From: Mixophyes australis
Lineage: Eukaryota; Chordata; Amphibia; Anura; Limnodynastidae
Reading direction: 5' to 3'
NCBI GenBank assembly: GCA_036250195.1
Contig: JAVHZZ010000001.1
Coordinates: forward strand, 381,407,907 to 381,471,906
DNA: 64,000 nt
Shown one piece after another: positions 46,771-57,900 of this stretch; position 1 is the first letter of the stretch, and every line of letters begins with the position of its first letter. The notes beneath the pieces were generated by a model. That model saw nothing but the letters and a program-made list of their open reading frames with translations, did not search any database and was not told where the DNA came from. Made by a program: the position numbers and the translations under genes.

Positions 46771-47916
46771 AACAGAAGACAGGCAGGGCGCCTCAATGTG
46801 TATTATCACTTATATAACGTGAATAGATGTAATAACATGCGTACCATGAGGTATTGGTAGGTCGTCTAATCAGAGAGTGATGATCATCTTCATAGATTGT
46901 TCCTCCCAGTTGGTCAAGTAATGGACAATGCAAAAAACAGAGCACAACATAGAGTAGTATTGTCAGGATGTGCAATCACACCACCTGTGAAGTGTACACC
47001 ACCTGTAGAGCTTCCTTATCGTGCAAAAACACTAGTGCCCAGGAATCAACAGTTGTAACATGTAGGACACCCGTGTGTACCAGCCATATAAAATATATGC
47101 AAATAAAAACTGCGTACCAGATAATCTCTCCAAACTGACATAAGATAAATTCTTTAGAGGATTAGTTGTGTGATCCCTCTTTTTCCAGTCTCAGTCATTG
47201 GCAGCAATAATGACAGGAGAGAGGTGTAAATATTACAATAGCGCTTTAATAAAAAATAAATATATGCACTTACATCAGGGAGTGCAAATGGATGCTGGGT
47301 AATAGGCTCAACGCGTTTCGTCCCGGTAAACCGGGACTTCATCAGGAGAAAGGAATAGCAGATGTATGTACCGATAAATTGCCGGCTTTAAATAGAGCCC
47401 AGACGCCATCTTGGCGCATGTGTGGTTGCCGCCACTCACTGCGCATGCGTCAAAACAACTTTATAGATCTTAACAGAGACACTGAATGGATCAATACTAG
47501 GATTCCGTATAAATAAAAATCTGATGGAGCCATATATATGCCCCAAGTGAGAGAGTGATACTATATCAAGATACTTCCTCTCCTCTCCTTAGCAAACAAT
47601 ATGTAATTAAGGAGTACAATCGCACTCGTTGCATAATTCCCATAGCGTCAGACAGACTCATAATATAACATCTATAGAAGCATTAAAAACAATTAAACAC
47701 AATATACAAATGCAATATATAAAAAATGCAGTAACATAAAAACATAAAAATATGCCCATACACACATAAATGCATACTAATCAAATTTATAACCGTTGCA
47801 GATAGACTAAAACCTGGTGATAACATAGCAGATATGAAGACCATAATCACTACATAGTTTGCGTAATCAACCTGACTTAACAATAGCTGAAATTATATTC
47901 TAATGTTATAGATTGA
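46769..47916 (-). repeat. Inverted pseudo-LTR, 1,148 bp
   Basis: Reverse complement of 52294-53441, with the same length to the base and only scattered substitutions. Even the small frames are shared: 47683-47883 (minus) and 52327-52527 (plus) encode the same peptide except for one residue. Confidence 0.93.
47306..47349 (-). ncRNA. Hammerhead ribozyme motif (inverted copy)
   Basis: On the minus strand: CUGAUGA, stem II GTCCCGG/CCGGGAC with loop TTTA, GAAA, palindromic ACGCGT, UU cleavage position and GAGC. The 5' strand of stem I is TCTC here rather than GCTC, so one of the four stem I pairs is lost. Confidence 0.75.
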
Positions 47917-48663
47917 CCAGGTTTTAGTCTATCTGCAACGGTAGTTGCCGGCAATTTATCGGTACATACATCTGCTATTTCTTGCTCCTGATGAAGTCCC
48001 GGTTTACCGGGACGAAACGCGTTGAGCCTATTACCCAGCATCCATTTGCACTCCCTGATGTAAGTGCATATATTTATTTTTTATTAAAGCGCTATTGTAA
48101 TATTTACACCTCTCTCCTGTCATTATTGCTGCCAATGACCGAGACTGGAAAAAGAGGGATCACACAACTAATCCTCTAAAGAATTTATCTTATGTCAGTT
48201 TGGAGAGATTATCTGGTACGCAGTTTTTATTTGCATATATTTTATATGGCTGGTACACACGGGTGTCCCACATGTTACAACTGTTGATTCCTGGGAACTA
48301 GTGTTTTTGCACGATAAGGAAGCTCTACAGGTGGTGTACACTTCACAGGTGGTGTGATTGCACATCCTGACAATACTACTCTATGTTGTGCTCTGTTTTT
48401 TGCATTGTCCATTACTTGACCAACTGGGAGGAACAATCTATGAAGATGATCATCACTCTCTGATTAGACGACCTACCAATACCTCATGGTACGCATGTTA
48501 TTACATCTATTCACGTTATATAAGTGATAATACACATTGAGGCGCCCTGCCTGTCTTCTGTTACAGTGTCTTCATTTTCCGGATTAACCATCTGGCTACA
48601 GGTTCCGTGGCTGCCGCTCATACTTGAGCTATCTTCATATCTGGAACTTTTCTACCTATTATA
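47917..48663 (+). repeat. 5' direct pseudo-LTR with internal deletion
   Basis: It starts CCAGGTTTTAGTCTATC (matching about 52392) and jumps after GCAACGGT to GCCGGCAATTTATCGG (matching about 52824). About 400 bp present in the 3' copy are missing. From there to CTACCTATTATA it follows the 3' copy closely. Confidence 0.88.
47984..48027 (+). ncRNA. Hammerhead ribozyme, type I-like
   Basis: GCTC (47984-47987) pairs with GAGC (48024-48027) as stem I. The core CTGATGA is at 47988-47994, followed by an extra A. Stem II is GTCCCGG/CCGGGAC with loop TTTA (47996-48013), and GAAA is at 48014-48017. Stem III consists only of the palindrome ACGCGT, which is too short for a stable monomer but could pair between two molecules. 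The predicted cleavage site follows GUU, before 48024. All conserved core bases are present. Short-stem-III hammerheads of this kind are known from Penelope-like elements. Confidence 0.85.
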
Positions 48664-48702
48664 GGCTGCTTAATACCCACGTTTTTCAAACAGATTAGGA
48701 CA

Positions 48703-49578
48703 ATGTGGAAATCAACCAATAGAATCAATCAGAGAAAGGATTGTAGTCAAAAAATCTTTGATTATAATATAGAGAATATTAACAAGAACGATGAGCTTGA
48801 TCAATTGTTTTGGGACATTGAAAAATTGTTGGTCAAGGAAACAAAAGCATGGTGGGACATTAAGTGTCTACAGTCCTACCTTGAGGTTAATAGGATTCCT
48901 CGGGGCCTTAGACTTAACAAAACACCCACGTTTGGACAGGAAAACCATACCTTTATTAAGGAATGGGATAATATATTACATGACTGTTCATTAAAATTGA
49001 TTAAGCTAATCATACTTGAAAAAAACAATATTTTTAAGGATGTTGAAAAAGAACTAGAAGCCAAAGAACTCATTCTACAACCATTTAGGGAAAATGAAAA
49101 TTTTCAAGCCAATGAGGTTGTACTTAATAAGAAATTGGATAGGATTGAAGCGGATGTGATTAGAACCAAAGAGCGTAAATTTCAAAGAGACAAAAGAGAT
49201 TACGCACAGGCCAAAATAAAGAAATGGTCTAAATCTAAAACTAATCATAAATCCCAATATGGTGAATTACCCCAGAAAGTTTCCACTAATAAATGGAATA
49301 AAGTTCCAATGGGAAGGGGGACTATGTCATCTAGTCCCAAATCTAATAAACAAGTTCATTTTGAGCCCCAACTCAGGAATAGGTACTCAACCCTCTCAGT
49401 ATCTGAAAGTGAGACGGATGATTTTTTATCTCCGGGCCCTTCCAAACGGGAAAGGCTGTTACAGTACAAGACCCATTTCAAGGAAAATACAAGGGTAGCC
49501 TCCCCCCTAAAAAGGAGATATGTAGACGACGAGGTAGAAGAGGGGGGGTCCAGAATTCACAAAAAAAGATTCTTGTGA
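48703..49578 (+). pseudogene. Penelope N-terminal ORF (291 codons)
   Basis: The frame starts MWKSTNRINQRK about 40 bp after the direct pseudo-LTR. It is rich in Lys, Glu and Asn, with helical stretches such as DVEKELEAKELILQPF and a basic C-terminal part. No enzymatic motif is visible. It stops at 49578. Reading one base differently in the G-run (49542-49548) or A-run (49561-49567) leads into the RT frame, which is open upstream of 49575 in frame 3. I therefore take this as the N-terminal part of one polyprotein separated by a frameshift. This could instead be a genuine frame change during translation, but the later breaks argue for decay. Confidence 0.7.
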
Positions 49579-50861
49579 CCTCTAGTAATGAGTTAAGAAA
49601 GAAGGGCATTTTTAATTTGTCAGAACATCAACTGTCTAAGTCTGAAATATCTGTATTAAATAAGGGTCTTTCTTTTGCTCCTACCAGACATCTTAATAAG
49701 TTTCAGGTATATATAGACGTACATAAATTTGTTCGTAGATTGACTCTAAAAAGACACTTTGCAAGGAAAGATTTGACTTGCCTTAAAAATTATGAGGAAA
49801 ATCATAATTCATCATCAAAATCAGGTATGAGATTGACTTCTAAGTTTTATCCCTTAGAATCTAAGAGTAACTATATACATATTTTTCAGGATCTAATTAT
49901 CCAGGATCTATGTCGTACTGATCATAAGAAAAAGGGATATGAGAACCTGACCCAACATGAAAAACAGGCTTTGGAAATATTACAGTCCAATAATAACATT
50001 GTCATCAAACAGGCCGATAAGGGAGGGGGCACTATTATTCTAAATAAATCAGACTATGTGGCTGAGGCCAATAGATTACTGGGGGACCATCTTTCCTATC
50101 AAAAATTGGAAAGGGATCCAACCACTGATTATATTTCGGATATACGGGAGCTATTATCAAAAGGGCTTCATGATAACATCTTGACTAAGGAGGAATTCCA
50201 GTTTCTATTTACATCTTGTCCTGTTACCCCAACCTTTTACTATCTCCCTAAAATCCATAAGGATTTGTTGAAGCCACCAGGGAGACCGATCATTTCGGGC
50301 ATTGATTCCCTTACGTGTAATTCGTCTAAATATGTAGACTTTTTTCTTAGAAAATATGTCAGTTCTTTAAATTCATACCTTAAGGATACAACGAGCATTT
50401 TACAGATACTTCAAGATTTTGTGTGGGACAGTAGTTATCATTGGGTTACTATTGACGTACAGTCCCTTTATACTTCTATAAAACATGAGAAGGGTATCGA
50501 ATCCTGTAGAGAATTTTTAAGTCAGGATAGCTCTATTGCAGTAGAACACAGAGATTTTCTGTGTGATCTTATTTATTTTATTCTTTCTCATAATTATTTT
50601 AATTTTTTAGATACGTTTTATCTTCAAACATGGGGTACAGCCATGGGTACCACCTTTGCACCCAGCTTCGCTAATCTACATATGGGGAGCTGGGAAGCTA
50701 AATATATATACCAACTTAATCCTTTTTCAGATAAAATCAAGCTGTTTAAACGGTATATTGACGACATTCTACTCATCTGGAATGGTACTCTAGAAGAATT
50801 TGAGAAATTCCTGAGTATATTGGTAGGAATGAATACAATCTTAAGTTCACAGCCAACATAA
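49575..50861 (+). pseudogene. Penelope reverse transcriptase
   Basis: The open frame has no ATG at its start; it opens with GTG and continues from the upstream ORF. Penelope-clade RT features in order: NLSEHQLSKSEISVLNKGLSF, IKQADKGGGTIIL (about 50007-50045), YYLPKIHK and GRPIISG (about 50240-50300), motif A TIDVQSLYTSI (about 50447-50480), TAMGTTFAPSFANL (about 50638-50680), and the catalytic YIDDILLIW (50755-50781). All catalytic aspartates are present. The frame ends at a stop at 50861. The family continues in frame 2 from about 50815 (EYNLKFTANISN-like), so a one-base shift lies near there. Confidence 0.92.
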
Positions 50862-51325
50862 GTAATGTACAAGTGGAATATCTGGATCTTGTTTTAACAT
50901 CAAACGATACACAAGTGATCACTAAAAACTACATTAAACCTGTCGACACAAACAGCTATCTACACTTTAACAGCTGTCATCAGAGAAGATGGAAAGAGAA
51001 TATTCCGTTTTCTCAGTTCAATAGGATAAAAAGAAATTGTAGTCACAACAACGACTTTGAACAACAACTCAGTATTTATGTTGATCGTTTCAAGGAAAGG
51101 GGATACCCACAACAGGTTCTCAATGAGGCGACTAAAAAGATAACTGAGAAGGATAGGACTGAAACTTTGAGATATACCGCTAAATCAGGGAAAGGTGATA
51201 TCATACCGTTTATTATGGACTTCAATAGTGGAGAAAATTTGGTTAGGTCAACTGTAAGAAAACATTGGAGTATCTACAGAGAGATCCGATTCTCTCCACA
51301 ATACTCCCTGATAAACCATTTTTAA
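50815..51325 (+). pseudogene. Penelope RT thumb/linker region
   Basis: This frame continues the RT: YLDLVLTSND, IKPVDTNSYLHFNSCHQ, FSQFNRIKRNCSHNNDFE and ERGYPQQVLNEATKKI are standard segments between the Penelope RT fingers/palm and the endonuclease. It runs to a stop at 51325 after another frameshift near 51270 into the next frame. Confidence 0.88.
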
Positions 51326-51873
51326 TTTTTCGGAAAAATCGTAGTTTGAAGGAACTGATAGCTCCTAGTCTACTCTCAAATAACAAAACTATCCAGAGAT
51401 CCTCTAGTTTTATACCTGATAGGATAGGATCCGTGAAGTGTACCCATTGTAATATATGTCAATACATGAATCCAGCGGTAACCTTTTTTTACAATCATGA
51501 TAACAGCAAAAAATTTAATGTTAAACAGCGGATGGATTGTTTATCAACTTCCGTTGTTTATATGTTGGAATGCTCATGCAAATTGAAATACATTGGTAAG
51601 ACCAAACGACTTCTTAAATTACGTATTCAGGAGCATATCCGTTACATTAAAAACGGAGTTCAAAGCCATTCAGTTTCTAGACATTTTGCACTGAACCATA
51701 ATAGGGATCCTAAACATCTTAAATTTATGGCTCTGGAAAGAGTAGTTCTCAATTCAAGGGGAGGAGATTTACAGCGCAAACTTTCCCAACGAGAAATGTT
51801 TTGGATATTTCAATTAGGTACCATGACTCCATCTGGACTTAATGAGAATTATGAGTTGGCCCCTTTTTTATAA
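51265..51873 (+). pseudogene. Penelope GIY-YIG endonuclease
   Basis: Residues 58-65 hold a KCTHCNIC cysteine cluster and C92 follows, the linker zinc motif of Penelope elements. The GIY-YIG nuclease follows: VVYMLEC (98-104) as the first strand, KYIGKT (108-113) as the YIG strand, the catalytic-type arginine in LKLRIQEH (117-124), and SVSRHFALNHN (137-146). A helix with RKLSQREMFWIFQLGTM near the end supplies the conserved glutamate. The enzyme would nick target DNA for target-primed reverse transcription. The domain itself is uninterrupted. Confidence 0.92.
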
Positions 51874-52293
51874 ATTGGATGTTTTGGTTTCTATGATACT
51901 TATGGTATTTTTGAAACATATTTTTACCGTTGTTTATTATAAGGAGTTTGATGTACACTATAGTTTGGGGTTGCACCCTGTTTATAGTATAGAATATAAT
52001 AAATCCTAAGCAGTGGTCATTTATACATACATATATATAATAAGATACATCAGTGAGCACGGATGTGAGTATCCCCTCCCTCTCCCCTTCCCTGTTCATT
52101 GGCAATGTTTCTCTATAATAAGCCCTAATGGTTGTCTGATTTAAACCCAGGTTATGTAGTAGGGTTTTTTGGCAAACATATGATGTTTTAGCTTTTTTGG
52201 CATAAGGTATAATTATAGCCCTGGGTCCAATAAGAGAATGTTTAGCTTATGGGTAATATTAGTATCATTTAACTTTATTGCTCTTACTAGATA
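51874..52293 (+). other. Penelope 3' untranslated region
   Basis: 420 bp between the end of the endonuclease frame and the 3' pseudo-LTR; no other feature is visible. Confidence 0.5.
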
Positions 52294-53540
52294 TCAATCT
52301 ATAACATTAGAATATAATTTCAGCTATTGTTAAGTCAGGTTGATTACGCAAACTATGTAGTGATTATGGTCTTCATATCTGGTATGTTATCACCAGGTTT
52401 TAGTCTATCTGCAACGGTTATAAATTTGATTAGTATGCATTTATGTGTGTATGGGCATATTTTTATGTTTTTATGTTACTGCATTTTTTATATATTGCAT
52501 TTGTATATTGTGTTTAATTGTTTTTAATGCTTCTATAGATGTTATATTATGAGTCTGTCTGACGCTATGGGAATTATGCAACGAGTGCGATTGTACTCCT
52601 TAATTACATATTGTTTGCTAAGGAGAGGAGAGGAAGTATCTTGATATAGTATCACTCTCTCACTTGGGGCATATATATGGCTCCATCAGATTTTTATTTA
52701 TACGGAATCCTAGTACTGATCCATTCAGTGTCTCTGTTAAGATCTATAAAGTTGTTTTGACGCATGCGCAGTGAGTGGCGGCAACCGCACATGCGCCAAG
52801 ATGGCGCCTGGGCTCTATTTAAAGCCGGCAATTTATCGGTACATACATCTGCTATTCCTTGCTCCTGATGAAGTCCCGGTTTACCGGGACGAAACGCGTT
52901 GAGCCTATTACCCAGCATCCATTTGCACTCCCTGATGTAAGTGCATATATTTATTTTTTATTAAAGGGCTATTGTAATATTTACACCTCTCTCCTGTCAT
53001 TATTGCTGCCAATGACTGAGACTGGAAAAAGAGGGATCACACAACTAATCCTCTAAAGAATTTATTTTATGTCAGTTTGGAGAGATTATCTGGTACGCAG
53101 TTTTTATTTGCATATATTTTATATGGCTGGTACACACGGGTGTCCTACATGTTACAACTGTTGATTCCTGGGCACTAGTGTTTTTGCACGATAAGGAAGC
53201 TCTACAGGTGGTGTACACTTCACAGGTGGTGTGATTGCACATCCTGACAATACTACTCTATGTTGTGCTCTGTTTTTTGCCTTGTCCATTACTTGACCAA
53301 CTGGGAGGAACAATCTATGAAGTAGATCATCACTCTCTGATTAGACGACCTACCAATACCTCATGGTACGCATGTTATTACATCTATTCACGTTATATAA
53401 GTGATAATACACATTGAGGCGCCCTGCCTGTCTTCTGTTACAGTGTCTTCATTTTCCGGATTAACCATCTGGCTACAGGTTCCGTGGCTGCCGCTCATAC
53501 TTGAGCTATCTTCATATCTGGAACTTTTCTACCTATTATA
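52294..53540 (+). repeat. 3' direct pseudo-LTR, about 1.25 kb
   Basis: The longest of the three copies. It holds a tandem-free body, the segment TTTATACGGAATCC, a GC-rich stretch around CGCATGCGCAGTGAGTGGCGGC (about 52763-52784), the hammerhead motif, and the terminal CTACCTATTATA. Beyond 53540 a non-shared tail leads to (TA)n at 53597. Confidence 0.9.
52861..52904 (+). ncRNA. Hammerhead ribozyme, type I-like
   Basis: GCTC/GAGC stem I (52861-52864 with 52901-52904), CTGATGA 52865-52871, one extra A, stem II 52873-52879 with 52884-52890 closed by TTTA, GAAA 52891-52894, palindromic ACGCGT, UU cleavage position at 52899-52900. It is identical in core and stems to the copy at 47984, so self-cleavage of a transcript through both would release a unit of the element. 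Confidence 0.87.
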
Positions 53541-53594
53541 CTGCATTATTGTGACTACGTTGTGGTTGTAAGCACCATTGTATATCTGTTTGTC

Positions 53595-53596
<2 letters not shown>

Positions 53597-53641
<45 letters not shown>
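53597..53641. repeat. (TA)n microsatellite at Penelope 3' border
   Basis: A pure TA run after the Penelope tail. Confidence 0.93.
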
Positions 53642-53645
<4 letters not shown>

Positions 53646-54262
53646 TAAATGAGAGGAGGCGCACAATAGTGTAGTATGGCAAGTCAATGGAGCCAAGTGA
53701 AAAAGCCAAAAAAGGAACCAAACCACCAGAAATGAGTGAGCCAGAGCTTCCCACCAAGTGGGTATCAACAGTATCTAAAATAGATATATATAGCTCATAG
53801 AATAGAAAGTCACACACGGCCAGATGACATTCATAGAGGTATAAAGCAGGTCACACCAATAAAGATGTATGCTTACCAGAAGCCAATTGTTTAATGGCTT
53901 ATCTGCAGGATATCACGTAGGCTGTGAGGATGTATTCAATCTTCAGCCACCCTTGGCTATCCCATAGGTTACATCTCAGGGGCAGGCCCAATACACGGAT
54001 GCAGGGCGATTTGTATCCAAAGAATTCCTGGTGAAATCTCGGGGGGGACTCAGCTGCAGCCTCTTCCCCCAGGGAGGTGTTTGGTCCCTGCTGCCCTCAG
54101 GGGAGGAGGATAGTAATAGGTTAAGTGTCCTTGTTTTTCTTCCTTCTACGCCTGTTGCACATTTAATTCCACAGGTTGCTGTTATGTATGCATCTGCTAG
54201 TGTAGTATATATGATATATAGCTTGTTCAGCTGGAAATCCTCCGCACACTATATATATATAT
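53642..54262. repeat. Retroelement-like segment between (TA)n tracts
   Basis: The segment runs from GAGAGGAGGCGCACAATAG to a short (TA)n at 54248-54262. Its base composition and borders are like those of the other pseudo-LTR fragments nearby, but there is no hammerhead core. The frame 54031-54321 has no recognisable family. Confidence 0.3.
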
Positions 54263-54437
54263 TACAGATGAAGAAAAAATATGCACTGGTTCAGCAAGGC
54301 CCAATCAGTTTTGAGGCATAAAATGTAATTTGCTCAAATTTCATATAAAAGTGAGCCAATAAAAATTCTCTCCAATTCCATTATCACTTTTTGTAACACG
54401 AAATAAGATGTTATGTGTTAAAAGAAAGTGCATAGAG

Positions 54438-54880
54438 TCATGGCCAAAAATATTGTCTCACTTTACATTTTTTTAATTATAATGCTCTAATTCATCCAGA
54501 AAATTGTTGAACTTAAAAATATTCTGGTATCCACATATGTATCTTTGGTTTGCAGTGGAGTAAGACACAAAAAGCAAAAAAACACATTAAGTGTTAGCTT
54601 TTGAAACACAAACATCCTTAATTGGGCCAGACAAAATTATTGGTACCTTTTAAAAGTAGTATAAGGTAATTAGATTTCAAACTGGTGATCATATTTCACT
54701 TTGGAACGGAACAAACCTGTGATGAGTAGCAGATGCCTGCAATATAAGAAACACTCATTAAAATTATGTTGGTCAGACAGAAGATTATAAAAAGAATGCA
54801 CAATCTCAAGACTACAAATCAATCTCCAGATACCTTGATACTCCTGTAAGATAGTGGATAAACAATTTTAGCTGGTATTG
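54438..54880 (+). pseudogene. Tc1-like transposon remnant (5' part)
   Basis: It opens TCATGGCCAAAAATATTG, a familiar start of frog Tc1-like elements. Around 54800-54855 the sequence reads CAATCTCAAGACTACAAATC and onward, which translates to SQDYKSISRYLDTP, the helix-turn-helix start of a Tc1 transposase. The rest of the transposase is not seen. No second inverted repeat was found. Confidence 0.65.
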
Positions 54881-55436
54881 GGGAAATTCTGTAAGCATCT
54901 TAGTATGCATGAAAATAAAGCAGATTGGGTGAAATAAAAGTAGGTTTCACCTTCAATAAAACACAGTTAGATAAAGTGCCAGGTTTGCAAAAGTTTGCCT
55001 TGTCTGATAGGTGTAATTGGGTGGACTGAGGGCATAACTTGATATGTGCAGACTAGGCACATGTATGTATCTAGTATTGAATCTAGATTTCAATTTGTAG
55101 ACAAGATTATCTAAATAAGATAAAGGGTGGATGATTTACAGAGGAGTTTCCTGCTTTGTGGCGATCACACATCCCTTTTTCCCTAAACATTACTTGAATT
55201 CTTTACTGCCTCTTAGGTCTTGGAGTTCATGTCTCAGCCTATATTAATAATGTAACTAATTTTCCATTTCTAGGTTTGTGGGAAAGAGCTTTGGCCACTG
55301 TAACACAAAAAGGACAACAGTAATAAGTCCCGATGTCTTCACACTCTCATTATTACTTTAAGCCACAAATGAGTTTAAACCATACAGTATTTTAGGAGAG
55401 AAAATTAAAAAAATAATAATTAAAGAATGGGCTGGT
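54881..55436. other. Noncoding DNA
   Basis: Nothing is recognised. Confidence 0.35.
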
Positions 55437-55535
55437 CCTAATGCAGTAATAGGTTGGACTTTATGTGAATGACAAATGTTCTTTGTGCAGCGCTGTGGAA
55501 TTGGGGGCACTTTATAATTAAATGGTGATTATTAT
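55437..55535 (+). mobile_element. SINE/L2 tail fragment
   Basis: GTGAATGACAAATGTTCTTTGTGCAGCGCTGTGG and ATTGGGGGCACTTTATAATTAAATGGTG is a diverged version of the shared 3' tail. Confidence 0.65.
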
Positions 55536-57428
55536 GTGATGTACTATTGCCACAATGCATCATTTTACACAGCATCTGCAAATCAAGGAGCAGATTAATA
55601 TTACAGGGGTATTTTCAAAACTGGAATATGCACATGCACTTTGATTTGCACTTGGCTGACGGAAGGACAAGCTTTGTGCACATACTGGTCTCCAGATTTT
55701 GCTCAGAGGTATTGTTTGCATATTATATAAATGTGCAGAACTTCAGATCCCTCATGTAGTTGACCTTTTTCAGCTACTGTGAATATTGTTATTTTGCGTT
55801 CTTTTAGTATTGTATGCTTATTAGTTAATGTTTAGAAAAGTAAGCATGTTCTAATTGCTATATATGTAATGAATAATGAGTTGTAACCTGACCAAAAATG
55901 ATATTAATAATTTGAACTACTGAAAATCACATTAGCTTGCACTGCACACAATGCCATCAGTACTGCTTGACACTGCCAATGTTGCCATTTTTTCCAGAAT
56001 TTGTCATGTGCATCTGTTGTATTTAAGTATAATGGATATGAAGCAATTACTTTTTTTATTCAAACCAATATATGCTTGATTGGGCAAAGGTGCTGCTCAA
56101 CGCACTCTCGGCAATCCCAACAATATGTATAGGTAGTTTCCTTTACTTTTTGTTATTATGTATAGAATACACATTGTTGTATCTTTCCTTCAAATACATT
56201 TGGAGTGCAATGAACAGTAGGGTGTTTCATGTTACATATTAGACTTAGTCATAATAAAATTGTGGCTAATGATGTATCTTCACCAGCACAGGCTGAGTAC
56301 AGATGATCACCCTTCATCACATATGGCAAATGTAGTAATTTATGGGACAGCCTGTTACCTAACAGCTGCTGTGAGAAGGCAGTAGATTTAGTCAAAAATA
56401 GAAAGTTATGGACAGTTTCAGACAGACACAGAGAGAAACAGAAAAAGTGAGAAGAAGAGAAGAAAACTGATCACCCGGTCTCTTGGTGATCTGGTGGCCT
56501 CTACAAGTACCTGAGCAGCTTTTTTTCAGCCTGAATTTCAAAACAGACTTATTATCCCTACCAGAAATACAATGTACAATTTTAATAATAGATGACACAT
56601 CATTGTCAATTACATCAACACTTGGTGCTCTGGAATGTAATGTAACAGCAGTAATTATATAATTACCATTACACCTCTAAACCAAACTCTATGGGAAGGG
56701 GCTATGGGGTGGAGAAACACTGTACATTTATTGAAGAGTGGAACTGCCTTGGGGATAATGACTGAGGAGAAAATTGCAAACTGATCTTTTATGGTCAACA
56801 GCATCCCTCTGTCAACCTGTTTTTTTTATCGTTGTACACATTTAAATAACTTCTCTCTGCCTCCTGATGCTCTCACTCCATCACACTATCATTATTATAA
56901 TTATATTCATAATTAAAACTGTGAATTAGCTCTCAGAATTTGCTAACACATTCAATGTTGTTAACTTATTTTAAACCAAGTGTAGTTTATCTACACTAGA
57001 GTCACTAGTATATGTTAGTCTTTCTTTTTGACCAAATGCTGCTGCCGCTGGTTATGTGTTAACATTAACAAAGCCACTAAATGATGCCATTATTTCAATA
57101 TTTGCATGTAAGGGAAAAGACAGGTTGCTCTTTAATATTTTAATGCTACCGATACAATCATCAACTTGTTCCACAGTACTTGTATGACTAACTTTAACAT
57201 AATTTATTATTTGATTTTCATTAATTATAGTTTATAATTTTTTTCTTGTAATAAACCTCATCAAGGCTAAATTGATTTCTACTATGACTGCCCAAATCAC
57301 CAGTACAGCAGATGGATCCCTTTGCGTAAATGTTAATGAATAACCTCTTTTACAGACACATTTTAGACTTGCATTTTTACTCTTTTTTTGTTTCAGCATT
57401 TTTTATAAAACTATTTATTTATAGAACA

Positions 57429-57430
<2 letters not shown>
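55536..57430. other. AT-rich noncoding DNA
   Basis: No gene or named repeat is recognised. Confidence 0.4.

Positions 57431-57433
<3 letters not shown>

Positions 57434-57480
<47 letters not shown>
57434..57480. repeat. (TA)n microsatellite
   Basis: A TA run that directly adjoins a Tc1-like end. Confidence 0.94.
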
Positions 57481-57481
<1 letters not shown>

Positions 57482-57900
57482 GGATCAGCCACAACATTAA
57501 AACCACTGACAAATGAAGTAAATAATATTGATTATTTCAGTGCATCAGTACAATGGCACCTGCTATTGTACTGGATATATTAGGCAGCAAGCATACAGTC
57601 AGTTCTTGAAGTTGATGTGTTATAAGCTGGATAAATGGGCAAGTGTAAGGATCTGAGGGACTTTGACAAGAGCCAAATTGTTGAGGCTAGACAACTAGGT
57701 GAGAGTATCTCCAAAATGACATGTCTTGTGGGGTATTCCCAGTATGCAGTTGTTAGAACCTAAGGTGTTCCATGGACGGACAACTGATCAACCGGCTACA
57801 GGGCCATGGGCATCCAAACTCATTGATTTGCACGGGGAGTGAAAACTAACCCACTTGATCCAATCCTACAGAACAGTTAATGTAGCACTAATTATTAAAA
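57481..57900 (+). pseudogene. Tc1-like transposon, 3'-truncated
   Basis: The 5' terminus CGGATCAGCCACAACATTAA and the following AACCACTGAC are those of a Tc1-like family widespread in fish and amphibians. A transposase start at 57636 translates [20 protein letters not shown], then [20 protein letters not shown], the paired-like DNA-binding domain, before a stop. Further diverged transposase sequence continues to about 57900, where similarity ends. Insertion next to (TA)n agrees with the TA target of Tc1 elements. Confidence 0.8.

Larger units (their letters stand above)
46769..53540 (+). mobile_element. Penelope-like retroelement, near-complete
   Basis: Order: inverted pseudo-LTR (46769-47916), direct pseudo-LTR with internal deletion (47917-48663), ORFs for a lysine-rich N-terminus, reverse transcriptase and GIY-YIG endonuclease (48703-51873), then a direct full pseudo-LTR (52294-53540). 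Both direct copies end with CTACCTATTATA. This arrangement, with hammerhead ribozymes in the pseudo-LTRs, is characteristic of Penelope-like elements. The copy sits between (TA)n tracts at 46727-46767 and 53597-53641. At least three frame breaks in the ORFs make it inactive. Confidence 0.9.

Noticed and set aside
47154..47516. Small conserved ORFs repeated at 47982, 52694 and 52859
   Set aside because: They recur because they lie in the pseudo-LTR copies. Conservation reflects recent duplication, and one runs through the hammerhead motif.
49542..49578. Programmed frameshift between the two Penelope ORFs
   Set aside because: The G- and A-runs could be slippery, but further frame breaks near 50815 and 51270 make simple decay more likely.
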